Part shown: positions 1-7,704 of the stretch, piece after piece
Layout of the letters: each line of letters starts with the position of its first letter
How positions within the stretch are numbered: the stretch's first letter is position 1
From: Symploca sp. SIO2C1
Lineage (GTDB): Bacteria > Cyanobacteriota > Cyanobacteriia > Cyanobacteriales > Coleofasciculaceae
Assembly (NCBI GenBank): GCA_010692635.1
Contig: JAAHGL010000032.1
Span: 1-56,617 of the forward strand
Length of the DNA stretch: 56,617 bases
Reading direction: 5' to 3'
Program-made: the position numbers and the translations under genes
Notes under the pieces: generated by a model
Told to the model about the DNA's origin: nothing
The model's database searches: none
What the model saw: the letters and a program-made list of their open reading frames with translations, nothing else

Positions 1-235
1 AAGTAAAGAGTGTACTATCGCTTGCTGCACAACTCTTTGAGGCAATTAATTGAAGTGAAAGTAGCTCTTAAAAATCTGCTTACTTTTACCTCATATTCCG
101 AATTTAAGCGGGTGTTTCCCTACGATGGTGCAAGGAAATTGTATCGATGGGCTCAAAAACCTTGGACTTTTTGGAGCAAAAAAATGATTAAAAGCCTTGT
201 CTGGTATTGCTTCCACACTTATACAGCAAGCCCTA
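1..235 (+). repeat. Transposon-like dispersed repeat, left copy (cut by window edge)
   Basis: This stretch is nearly identical, in inverted orientation, to 3189-3415 on the other side of the CHAT gene. The inner end is a GCAAGCCCTAA-type terminus near 223-235. It contains an open frame starting at 10 (MYYRLLHNSLRQLIEVK) that recurs in the other copy, so it could be the remnant of a transposase C-terminus or a non-coding MITE. The outer end lies outside the window. Confidence 0.7.
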
Positions 236-316
236 ATTATCAATTATCAATTATTCATTATCCATTATCAATTATTCATTATCAATTATCCATTATCAAT
301 TATCCATTATCAATAA
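236..316. repeat. Heptanucleotide STRR array (ATTATCA/ATTATTC-type)
   Basis: Degenerate tandem heptamers run from the end of the transposon-like repeat up to the 3' end of the CHAT gene. Short tandemly repeated repetitive (STRR) heptamers are typical of filamentous cyanobacteria. Confidence 0.8.
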
Positions 317-3102
317 AAACCATTGCCAATAAGAATAAATGGGGCCCAGTAGTAGGGATGACTAAGGCTCTGCTTAACCTCTCGGGATAACTCCTCGTTG
401 CTCCGCTCCAAGTTGATAGTACCTCGTTGTTGTGCATCTGCTGTTTGAGAGTCAACTATCATGGTAATCTGAGCTTGTTGCAGCGCTTCAGCTTTGGTAA
501 TATTGCCTTGTAGCAGGAGATGATAGAAAGTATTCATCAGCACTTGTGTTCCCTGATCATTTACTGACCACAAAGATGCGATCGCACCTTTGGCTCCTGC
601 TCGTTGAATTTGATAGCCTAGACCGAGTATTTCTTCTCCATTACCGAGTTTGCCCCCTAAGCCGGTTTCGCAACCACTCAAAACTACCAAATCAACCTGA
701 TTCAGGGACCAATTTTTCATTTCCCGCAGCGTGACGAAACTACCATCACCAAAAAGGATGAAGGAATCCTCTGGTTTTCCTGGTACAAAAGCCGCATGGG
801 TAGCTAGATGCACAACGGAGTAATCGTTCATCCGAGGTACTGTAGCCGGTGGACTAAATTCATGATCCAGTAGTTTAATAGTTCCGGGTACTGTAGCCGC
901 TAAAGTTTCCACTTCTTCTCCAGCAAAAGGAAGTCCAGTAAACTCAAATTGCTGATTGCCTACTTTTACTGCATGATAGCCTTGGGTAAAAGCAGCAGCT
1001 AAGATACGGAGTTGGCTTTGGGGTGGGGTAGTAAAATCCGTCAGACTTTTGGCTGTAATATTATTGATGCGATAACGTTCTATGAGCCATTGTTGACCAT
1101 CGTACAAAGCTGCTAGAGGTAGATAACGTAGTTGTCCATCCGGTGCGTAGATTAGGGTTTCAACTTGAGCTTCCCTTAAAACTGCCTCTAAAGGTTGAAT
1201 CAACAGCTCATACAGTTGTTGTGCAGGAACGGTAGCATCAGCTTTGGGGTTAGTTATCCCTCTGCGTAATTCTACAATGATTCGGTTTAGTTCCTGCCGT
1301 TGGATGGCAACTGGACGATGGGTGGGGGGTGCGTTGGGAGTAGTGAGGATTAGTTCTAAGCGATCGTCTAAAATCAGGGGATAGAATAAGGCTGTATTAG
1401 CAGGTAAATTATCTCGCAGACTGTTCAGATCCGCCAAATCCAAGTTTTGTCGCCTTGCTGTTTGACTCAACTGTTCTACTAAAGTGATGATTTCTGAAGA
1501 GTCGAGGAAATCGTTAAACTCCCCAAGAATTGCTTGCTCCCTCTGTCTCAATTCAATCAGTTGTTGTTGTTGGCTGGGAGTACGCTCAAGTTCTGGAATT
1601 TTTGCCAGTTGGCTGAGTTGTTTACCAATTTGAATAGCTTGAATTTGAATAGCGCTATACTTGGCAATAATTTGCTCTTCGGGAGGTAAACTGGCAATAC
1701 CTTGAGCTGTCTGGTCATTACCTCTAACATTACGTAAATAATCTTCTAGTTCTTGGACTTTGAGTAAATCTAGGACTTGCTGTGCTTCTAATACTCGGTC
1801 TTGTGTTAAGAGTAAGTCAGCTAGCTGGCGATAGGTATCAGCAATAGTTTCTGTATAGGATTGCTGTTGCTCCTGGGATAGCACCTGTAAGTCTTGGCGA
1901 ATGGCTTCGGTAACGTTAACCGATTGTTTGTAGAAGATAATCGCTAACTCTAGTTGATGCTGTTGCTCTAGTACCCCAGCGATATTACTCAGAGTCAGCC
2001 TTTCCCCCGTGCGATCGCCTACTTCCTTTTTAATTGCTAACCCTTGCTGATAAAATTGCAATGCCTGGGCATATTCTCCCAAACTTTGATACATAGTACC
2101 CAGACTATCTAGGATACTGCCAACTCCTGAGCGATCGCCAATTGCTTGACTAATAGCTAAAGCTTGTTCGAGAGAAGACTTAGCTAAGGATTGCTTACCT
2201 AACTGATTGTAAACCAACCCCAGATTATTGAGCGTTTTGCCTTTCCCTGCTTGATCACCAATACTGGTGCGTACTGCTAAGGCTTGCTGATAGAATACCA
2301 AAGCTTGGTCAGCATCCTCCAAGCGATCGTAAGTAAACCCAATATTATGGAGAGTTGCACCAACCCCTGAGCGATCGCTAATAGCCTTCCGAATTACTAG
2401 ACTCTGCTGATAGAATGCCAATGCCTGCTCATATTCCCCTAGTTGATGATGAACTAACCCCAGATTGTTGAAGCTTGCTCCAACTCCTTTCTGGTTATTT
2501 AGTTCCTCAAAAATTGCTAAGGCTTGGTGATAAAGTTGGAGACTTTGGGCATATTGCCCCTGATTGTAGTAAAGTGCGCCTAGATTAGTTAAGGTTTCTC
2601 CTTCTCCTACTCGATCTTTAATGTTTCTCCGTAGGGTGAGAGATTGTTGATAATACTCTAGAGCTTGGTTATATTGGCCCTGTTGCTGATAAACTGCACC
2701 AATACTATTTAAAATACGAGCTTCACCTTCCTGGTAGGGGATAGCTCTGTAAATAGCTAGACTTTGCCGATAAAACTTGAGTGCCTCAGAATAGTCATCC
2801 AATTGATTATAAACTGCCCCCATCAGGTGAAGAGCGATCGCTTCCCCTGTAGAGTCGCCAATTTCTCGGTAAATTACCAAAACTTCTTGGTAGGTTTGCA
2901 GAGCTTGTTGATACTGATTATTGCGGTACTGTTGGTTACCTTGTTTAACTAGTTCAATGGCTTGAGCTTTTTTTTCTCTACTAGTGGAAGTTTGTGCTAA
3001 AGCTTGGGAAATGAACAGAGGATTGTCAGCCAATATTACAGGCAAACTTAGGGATAGCAGAAGAGTAGCGCTGATAAGGTATTGTTGTTTGTTATTTGTC
3101 AT
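310..3102 (-). CDS. Secreted TPR-CHAT domain protein (caspase-like)
   Basis: This 930-residue protein starts with a signal peptide (hydrophobic residues about 10-36, ending in a QALAQ-like cleavage region). About ten TPR units follow (residues 40-400, with repeated QALxFYQQxLxI and NNLGLVY patterns), then a helical linker, and a C-terminal CHAT peptidase domain from about residue 630. The CHAT catalytic dyad is visible as His769 in HLATHAAF and Cys811 in LSGCETG, so the protease core looks intact. Cyanobacteria often carry large families of such proteins. Some CHAT proteins are effectors activated through partner TPR or sensor proteins, but no substrate can be deduced here. The gene stands alone between two inverted copies of a transposon-like repeat, which suggests it could have moved as a unit. 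Confidence 0.93.
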   Translation of the reverse strand: MTNNKQQYLISATLLLSLSLPVILADNPLFISQALAQTSTSREKKAQAIELVKQGNQQYRNNQYQQALQTYQEVLVIYREIGDSTGEAIALHLMGAVYNQLDDYSEALKFYRQSLAIYRAIPYQEGEARILNSIGAVYQQQGQYNQALEYYQQSLTLRRNIKDRVGEGETLTNLGALYYNQGQYAQSLQLYHQALAIFEELNNQKGVGASFNNLGLVHHQLGEYEQALAFYQQSLVIRKAISDRSGVGATLHNIGFTYDRLEDADQALVFYQQALAVRTSIGDQAGKGKTLNNLGLVYNQLGKQSLAKSSLEQALAISQAIGDRSGVGSILDSLGTMYQSLGEYAQALQFYQQGLAIKKEVGDRTGERLTLSNIAGVLEQQHQLELAIIFYKQSVNVTEAIRQDLQVLSQEQQQSYTETIADTYRQLADLLLTQDRVLEAQQVLDLLKVQELEDYLRNVRGNDQTAQGIASLPPEEQIIAKYSAIQIQAIQIGKQLSQLAKIPELERTPSQQQQLIELRQREQAILGEFNDFLDSSEIITLVEQLSQTARRQNLDLADLNSLRDNLPANTALFYPLILDDRLELILTTPNAPPTHRPVAIQRQELNRIIVELRRGITNPKADATVPAQQLYELLIQPLEAVLREAQVETLIYAPDGQLRYLPLAALYDGQQWLIERYRINNITAKSLTDFTTPPQSQLRILAAAFTQGYHAVKVGNQQFEFTGLPFAGEEVETLAATVPGTIKLLDHEFSPPATVPRMNDYSVVHLATHAAFVPGKPEDSFILFGDGSFVTLREMKNWSLNQVDLVVLSGCETGLGGKLGNGEEILGLGYQIQRAGAKGAIASLWSVNDQGTQVLMNTFYHLLLQGNITKAEALQQAQITMIVDSQTADAQQRGTINLERSNEELSREVKQSLSHPYYWAPFILIGNGFY

Positions 3103-3113
3103 TGGTTGTTTGG

Positions 3114-3188
3114 GAATTGCTAATTGCTAATTGCTAATTGCTAATTGCTAATTGCTAATTGCTAATTGCTAATTGCTAATTGCTAATT
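3114..3188. repeat. Heptanucleotide STRR array (AATTGCT)n
   Basis: About ten near-perfect tandem copies of AATTGCT lie directly upstream of the CHAT gene start and abut the terminus of the right-hand transposon-like repeat. Confidence 0.9.
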
Positions 3189-3486
3189 GGGGCTTGCTGA
3201 ATAAGTGTGGAAGCCATGCCAGACAAGGCTTTCAATCATTTCTTTGCCCCAAAAAGTCCAAGGTTTTTGAGCCCATCGATACAATTTCCTTGCACCATCG
3301 TAGGGAAACACCCGCTTAAATTCAGAATATGAGGTAAAAGTAAGCAGATTTTTAAGAGCTACTTTCACTTCAATTAATTGCCTCAAAGAGTTGTGCAGCA
3401 AGCGATAGTACACTCTTTACTTATTACTTATTACTTATTACTTATTACTTCAAAACCCGAATCAATCGACTTATTCAGCAAACCCT
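3189..3486 (-). mobile_element. Transposon-like repeat/MITE with terminal inverted repeats (right copy)
   Basis: The ends form terminal inverted repeats: GGGCTTGCTGAATAAGT on the left and ACTTATTCAGCAAACCC-like sequence on the right (3470-3486). The interior (3189-3415) matches 1-235 in inverted orientation with only a handful of differences. A TTACTTA heptamer array (3415-3450) has expanded inside the element. A 76-codon frame (3413 to 3183) is shared with the left copy. No complete transposase is present, so it is a non-autonomous element or an IS remnant. A shorter relative lies at 44903-45152. Confidence 0.7.
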
Positions 3487-3575
3487 AATTGGGAATTTCT
3501 CCCTTGTCTCCTTGTCTCCTTGTTTACCCCAGCTTCCCCAGCTCCCCCAGCTCCCTACACTTCCCCAGCTCCTCT

Positions 3576-4031
3576 TTAATTTGGAAGTACCTTAGCCTTT
3601 TCTTCCAACTTATTCAGCCGAGCTTGTATCTTTACCAATTCTTCCTCCCAGGAAAGGTTCTCCTGTACCAGTGCGGTAGTTATTTGTTCTAAGTTATCAA
3701 CCAGCAGACTCGGATCACTACTGGAGATTCCTGAGATAGCGAATGATTCCTGTATTACGTCAAGACTATCATGCAAATAACTGACAAATTCACCTCTGGT
3801 TAGAGTCTGATCTCCTCTAAAAGTACCATCAGGAAAAATTACATTAACACCGTAGTACTCAACCAGACTTTTGAGAGCATCGTAGTAAGGATCGCTCACA
3901 GATATATCTGACAACCCTTCTAGAGAATTCAACTCAGATACTTGAGCTTGGTTATCCTTCACGAAGCAGATTACAATTACCAATACTAAGGCAATGACAA
4001 TAACCCAATTATGAGTAAATTTACTTGCCAT
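3576..4031 (-). CDS. Exported SLH-like/coiled-coil protein, short form
   Basis: The 151-residue product has an N-terminal hydrophobic segment (residues 8-25, uncleaved anchor or signal). One S-layer-homology-like unit follows (about 45-95; signature DPYYDALKSLVEYYGVNV, then FPDGTFRGDQ and TRGEF), then a short C-terminal coiled coil (about 115-148). Cyanobacterial OprB-type porins begin with this SLH plus coiled-coil arrangement, but the beta-barrel is absent. It is the last of three related genes on this strand. A role in cell-envelope or peptidoglycan association is inferred only from the SLH-like unit. Confidence 0.75.
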   Translation of the reverse strand: MASKFTHNWVIVIALVLVIVICFVKDNQAQVSELNSLEGLSDISVSDPYYDALKSLVEYYGVNVIFPDGTFRGDQTLTRGEFVSYLHDSLDVIQESFAISGISSSDPSLLVDNLEQITTALVQENLSWEEELVKIQARLNKLEEKAKVLPN

Positions 4032-4092
4032 AATTTAGTCCTAATTCACCATTTTTTCTAAATTCTAAATTCTAAATTCTAAATTTATTCCG

Positions 4093-5151
4093 TTAAATCC
4101 AGTTTTCCAACTCATCTAACTGAGCCTCTATCTCTTCTATCTGTGCAAACTTTTCAGTAAAATCAGAATCTTCCTGAGCTATCTGTGATGATAAGTGAGC
4201 AAGGCGAATCTTCAGCTCACGCTCGCGTGCTTCTGCCTCTTCAGGTGCAATTAACTCCTCTAGTGTAGTAATAGTATCATTCAAGTAGATGATCACTTCA
4301 CCTCTAGTTATGGGTTGATTTCCTTTAAAAGTGCCATCTGGCAAAGTGACATCCACCTTATAATTCTCAATTATCTCTCTTAAAGCTTCATAGTAATAGT
4401 CGTTTGAAGAGACATCTGGTATTTCTTCAATAGAGTTAACCTGAGCTAGTAAGGGAAGAAACTTTTGTCTAGTCCTCTTCCCTGCTTCCTCTTCCCTACT
4501 GCTCTCCTGGGAAGAGTTGGGGATGGGTTCTGTTCCCTTGTTGCTTACAAGAGCTGCAACTAGCTTAATAAAGAGAGATTGTTCTGATTGGTTAATCTTG
4601 CTCTCTAAATCATCAAGCCTAGTCTTGACATGTTCTATTTTTTGGGAGATAATATCAGAACAATCTTCAATACTTCTGATTAAATATTCTGATGCTTGTT
4701 TTTCATCAAAATCAAGACTAAAAATTCTAGAACGTTCTTGAAAAATAACAATTAATTCAAGACTATTACGCAAATAAATGACTAAATCACCTCTAGTTAT
4801 AGGTTGAGCCCCCCGAAAACTACCATCAGGTAAAGTCACATCTATCTGGTACTGCTCAATTAGGCTTTTTAAAGCCTTGAAGTAAGGGTCACTGGGAGAA
4901 ACATCTGATATTTGTTCAACCGAAGTCATCCTAGTCGGTAGATCGACTTCTTGAGTGGGTTGATTTGTTTGTTCAAGGATACTGATTTCCTCAACAATGG
5001 GGAGCATCCTATTTTGGCAAATTTCTAGTGGGAGCATCTTGTTGGAAGTTATTTCACTTGTCTGAGCTTGGTTACTGGTTGGGAAGAAAACAGTAACTAT
5101 CAACAGGAAAACAGTGAAAATAACCAAAATGTGCTGCAATAAATGTGTCAT
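4093..5151 (-). CDS. Exported protein with two SLH-like units
   Basis: The 352-residue product has a signal or anchor segment (about 8-28), a first SLH-like unit (about 82-135, DPYFKALKSLIEQYQIDV and TRGDL) and a coiled-coil region. A low-complexity acidic linker follows (about 205-230), then a second SLH-like unit (about 245-298, DYYYEALREIIENYKVDV and TRGEV) and a terminal coiled coil. The second unit resembles the single unit of the upstream gene more than its own first unit, so the gene looks like an internal duplication or a fusion of two short paralogs. It begins one base after the stop of the 5153-5653 gene, so the two are probably translationally coupled. Confidence 0.75.
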   Translation of the reverse strand: MTHLLQHILVIFTVFLLIVTVFFPTSNQAQTSEITSNKMLPLEICQNRMLPIVEEISILEQTNQPTQEVDLPTRMTSVEQISDVSPSDPYFKALKSLIEQYQIDVTLPDGSFRGAQPITRGDLVIYLRNSLELIVIFQERSRIFSLDFDEKQASEYLIRSIEDCSDIISQKIEHVKTRLDDLESKINQSEQSLFIKLVAALVSNKGTEPIPNSSQESSREEEAGKRTRQKFLPLLAQVNSIEEIPDVSSNDYYYEALREIIENYKVDVTLPDGTFKGNQPITRGEVIIYLNDTITTLEELIAPEEAEARERELKIRLAHLSSQIAQEDSDFTEKFAQIEEIEAQLDELENWI

Positions 5152-5152
5152 T

Positions 5153-5653
5153 TTATCTAATCCTGCGTTCTAACTCTTCTAGACGGACTTGAATTTGTGC
5201 TAATTCTGCTTCCCAAGAAAGATTGTCTTGTATTAGTACAGCACTTATCTGTTCCAAGTTATCAACCAGAACAGTGGGATCGCCACCACTTGATAAAATT
5301 TGCTCCCGTACTACATTAAGACCGTTAGCTAACCACTTGACAAATTGACCTCTAGTTGCCAATTGATTGCCCCTAAAAGTTCCATCAGGTAAAGTGACAT
5401 CTAGTTTATAGTTTTCAACTATCTCTCTTAAAACCTCATAGTAATAATCTTCAGGAGATACATCTGGTATTTCTGTGATAGAAGTAAGCTGACTAATTTG
5501 TGGATTTTGACTAATATCTTGAGCTGTAGAGGTATGCAGCTTCTCTGAAGTTATGCCACTGGTATAAGCTTGGTTAGCTGTCAACAACAGAACGGTAGTT
5601 ATCAGTACCAGAACAGCGATAGGAATTAAAATATTACGACTTATTTTTGCCAT
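5153..5653 (-). CDS. Exported SLH-like/coiled-coil protein
   Basis: The 166-residue product has an N-terminal hydrophobic segment (residues 8-28), one SLH-like unit (about 60-112; DYYYEVLREIVENYKLDV, LPDGTFRGNQ, TRGQF) and a C-terminal coiled coil (about 130-166; ends QVRLEELERRIR). It is the first gene of the three-gene SLH cluster. The C-terminal part (VDNLEQI, NLSWE) is shared with the 151-residue paralog, which shows tandem gene duplication. Outer-envelope location is inferred from the family. Confidence 0.75.
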   Translation of the reverse strand: MAKISRNILIPIAVLVLITTVLLLTANQAYTSGITSEKLHTSTAQDISQNPQISQLTSITEIPDVSPEDYYYEVLREIVENYKLDVTLPDGTFRGNQLATRGQFVKWLANGLNVVREQILSSGGDPTVLVDNLEQISAVLIQDNLSWEAELAQIQVRLEELERRIR

Positions 5654-5709
5654 AAATATTTTCTAAAGATATATAATTCACCGAAAGCGGCTACACCACA
5701 TAGAGAGTC

Positions 5710-5838
5710 ATATCAAGTTCGGATAAACAGTTATAATTCCTTTCTACCTTGCAACCTTCTTTCTTCCCTTGGAGCCCTCTGCCTTCTGCCTTCTGCCTTG
5801 TTGCAACGATAGTGTAAGTATTCAACTGAACTTGATAT
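5710..5838. repeat. Candidate MITE with 11-bp terminal inverted repeats
   Basis: ATATCAAGTTC at 5710-5720 is matched by GAACTTGATAT at 5828-5838. The interior holds a CTGCCTT-type array (about 5768-5800). There is no reading frame inside. It sits in the gap between the symporter gene and the SLH cluster. Confidence 0.5.
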
Positions 5839-5856
5839 CAAAGGTGCGTTACGCTA

Positions 5857-5908
5857 CGGACGCTGGTGGCGAAATATTTCCAAATATTAATTTCGCCACC
5901 AGCATCCG
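5857..5908. repeat. Long hairpin repeat (14-bp perfect stem core)
   Basis: GCTGGTGGCGAAAT at 5862-5875 pairs perfectly with 5890-5903, and the stem extends outward with one mismatch to CGGA/TCCG. It lies 3' of the AGCS symporter gene on the minus strand and may end its transcript, but no T-tract follows. It may equally be a dispersed palindromic repeat. Confidence 0.6.
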
Positions 5909-5982
5909 TTACGCTAACACACCCTACCAATAGAGTTTTTGCGTAAGTCCTGACCTAAAACCTAACACCTAACACCTAAAAC

Positions 5983-7551
5983 CTAATTATCTTGATAAGT
6001 TAGCATTTCTCCGGCATCCAAGCGCTGTAGATAATCTTTGAGATCTGCTGTTACCTCTCCAGATAAGAAGTAGCAACCGAGTAGATTGGGAAAGGCCATA
6101 GCCAGAAGCATCATGTCGCTGAAATCAATTACTGCTTGGAGGTTGACAACTGTACCAAGAAAGACACAAGCTACAAACAGAATCTTGAAAACAATAACAC
6201 TGCGATCGCTAAATAGATATCCCCAAGCTTTTTCTCCGTAGTAGCTCCAGGAAATCATTGTGGAAAAGGCAAAGAGGGTAACTGCGATCGCTAAGATAAT
6301 GGGAAACCAACCAATTACTTGACCAAAGGCTTCTGAAGTTAGCTGTGCACCTTCAAGTTCAGATTGATAGACGCCAGTAATTACGATCACCAGAGCAGTC
6401 ATATTACAGATGACAATGGTATCAATGAAGGGTTCGAGTAAAGCAACAATTCCCTCTCTAACTGGTTCATCTGTACGAGCTGCCGAATGAGCAATTGCCG
6501 CTGAACCGATACCCGCTTCATTGGAGAAACCACTGCGTCGAATTCCTTGGACAATGACACCAACAATACCACCACCAACAGCTTGGGGAGAGAAGGCTTG
6601 GCTAAAAATAGTGCCGAAGGCCCCTGGGAGTTCCGAAAGGTTGGTAAGGATGATCCAGAGGCAAGCAACAATATAAATAATTGCCATAGTTGGTACAAGT
6701 TTGCTCGTCACTGCCGCAATCCGGCTAATGCCACCAATAATCACCACTGCTACTATTGCAGCAACAATTATGCCGTAGCCCCAACTTGGTATAGGAATAA
6801 CCTCAGCAACAGCGGCATAGGATTGGTTGGCTTGGAACATATTGCCCCCACCTAGGCAGGCGAAAATGCAGAGGATAGAGAAGAGAACGGCAAGTCCCTG
6901 TCCTAGGGGACGCATTCCTCTGTCCGACAGACCCCGTGACAGGAAGTACATTGGACCACCATCAACCTGACCATCTTCTCTGATTCTCCGATACTTTAGA
7001 GCGAGGGTACATTCGGTAAACTTGCTCGTCATGCCGAAGAAGCCGCCAAGAGTCATCCACAAAACGGCTCCTGGTCCTCCTGTCTGGATGGCGACTGCTA
7101 CACCAGCAATGTTACCTAAGCCAACTGTGCCAGACAGAGCTGTTGCCAGAGCTTGGAAGTGAGAAACATCTCCCTCATCGTCGGGGTTATCGTATTTCCC
7201 TTGTACGACATCGAGAGCGTGTTTGAAGGAACGAATATTAACGAAGCCGAGGCGAATGGTAAAGAAAATGCCTGCAACAATCAACCAGACAACGATAAAA
7301 GGAAAGCCAGCAATCTCAAAAAAGAAGATCTTTGCCAAGAAGCTGACAATTGCGGAGAAGATAGAATCGAGGAGAGCGAGAAAGCCTCCTGATGTTCCTT
7401 CCTGCTGAGCTAAGACTCTAGTCGGTAATGCGATCGCTAAGATAGTAAACAGCCCTAAGAGATATCGGTGGGCTGTTGTGGTGGTGAGCCACTTTAACCG
7501 GTGCTGAAATCTTTGATTTTGTTGAACTTTGACGTGCTTGTGTTTTTTCAT
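5983..7551 (-). CDS. AGCS family amino acid (alanine/glycine):cation symporter
   Basis: The 522-residue polytopic membrane protein carries AGCS family signatures: FQALATALSGTVGLGNIAGV (about 130-150), GGPGAVLWM, and the conserved GFSNEAGIGSAAIAHSAA stretch (about 342-360). These proteins import alanine or glycine with sodium across the plasma membrane. The N-terminus is extended by about 50 residues, including a basic segment and an extra hydrophobic stretch ending ALPTRVLAQQ that resembles a signal peptide. Alternative starts further in are possible. About eleven hydrophobic segments follow. It stands alone. Substrate specificity within the family cannot be read from sequence. Confidence 0.9.
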   Translation of the reverse strand: MKKHKHVKVQQNQRFQHRLKWLTTTTAHRYLLGLFTILAIALPTRVLAQQEGTSGGFLALLDSIFSAIVSFLAKIFFFEIAGFPFIVVWLIVAGIFFTIRLGFVNIRSFKHALDVVQGKYDNPDDEGDVSHFQALATALSGTVGLGNIAGVAVAIQTGGPGAVLWMTLGGFFGMTSKFTECTLALKYRRIREDGQVDGGPMYFLSRGLSDRGMRPLGQGLAVLFSILCIFACLGGGNMFQANQSYAAVAEVIPIPSWGYGIIVAAIVAVVIIGGISRIAAVTSKLVPTMAIIYIVACLWIILTNLSELPGAFGTIFSQAFSPQAVGGGIVGVIVQGIRRSGFSNEAGIGSAAIAHSAARTDEPVREGIVALLEPFIDTIVICNMTALVIVITGVYQSELEGAQLTSEAFGQVIGWFPIILAIAVTLFAFSTMISWSYYGEKAWGYLFSDRSVIVFKILFVACVFLGTVVNLQAVIDFSDMMLLAMAFPNLLGCYFLSGEVTADLKDYLQRLDAGEMLTYQDN

Positions 7552-7704
7552 AAAGTACTATAACTAAAACCTTACTTAACCTCTGGATGTCTTCAATAGG
7601 TAATTAGAAAGACATTAAAGCAGAATTACATACTTTTTTCAGTATCTTGATGTCAAATCGGGGATTTTTCCAGAGTAAAGCCTGTTTGGGATATTCCCCT
7701 GGTT

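Noticed and set aside
10-390. 126-residue open frame at the left edge as a real gene
   Set aside because: It begins in the transposon-like repeat and continues through an STRR array into the CHAT gene antisense. Only the shared first 76 codons might derive from a transposase.
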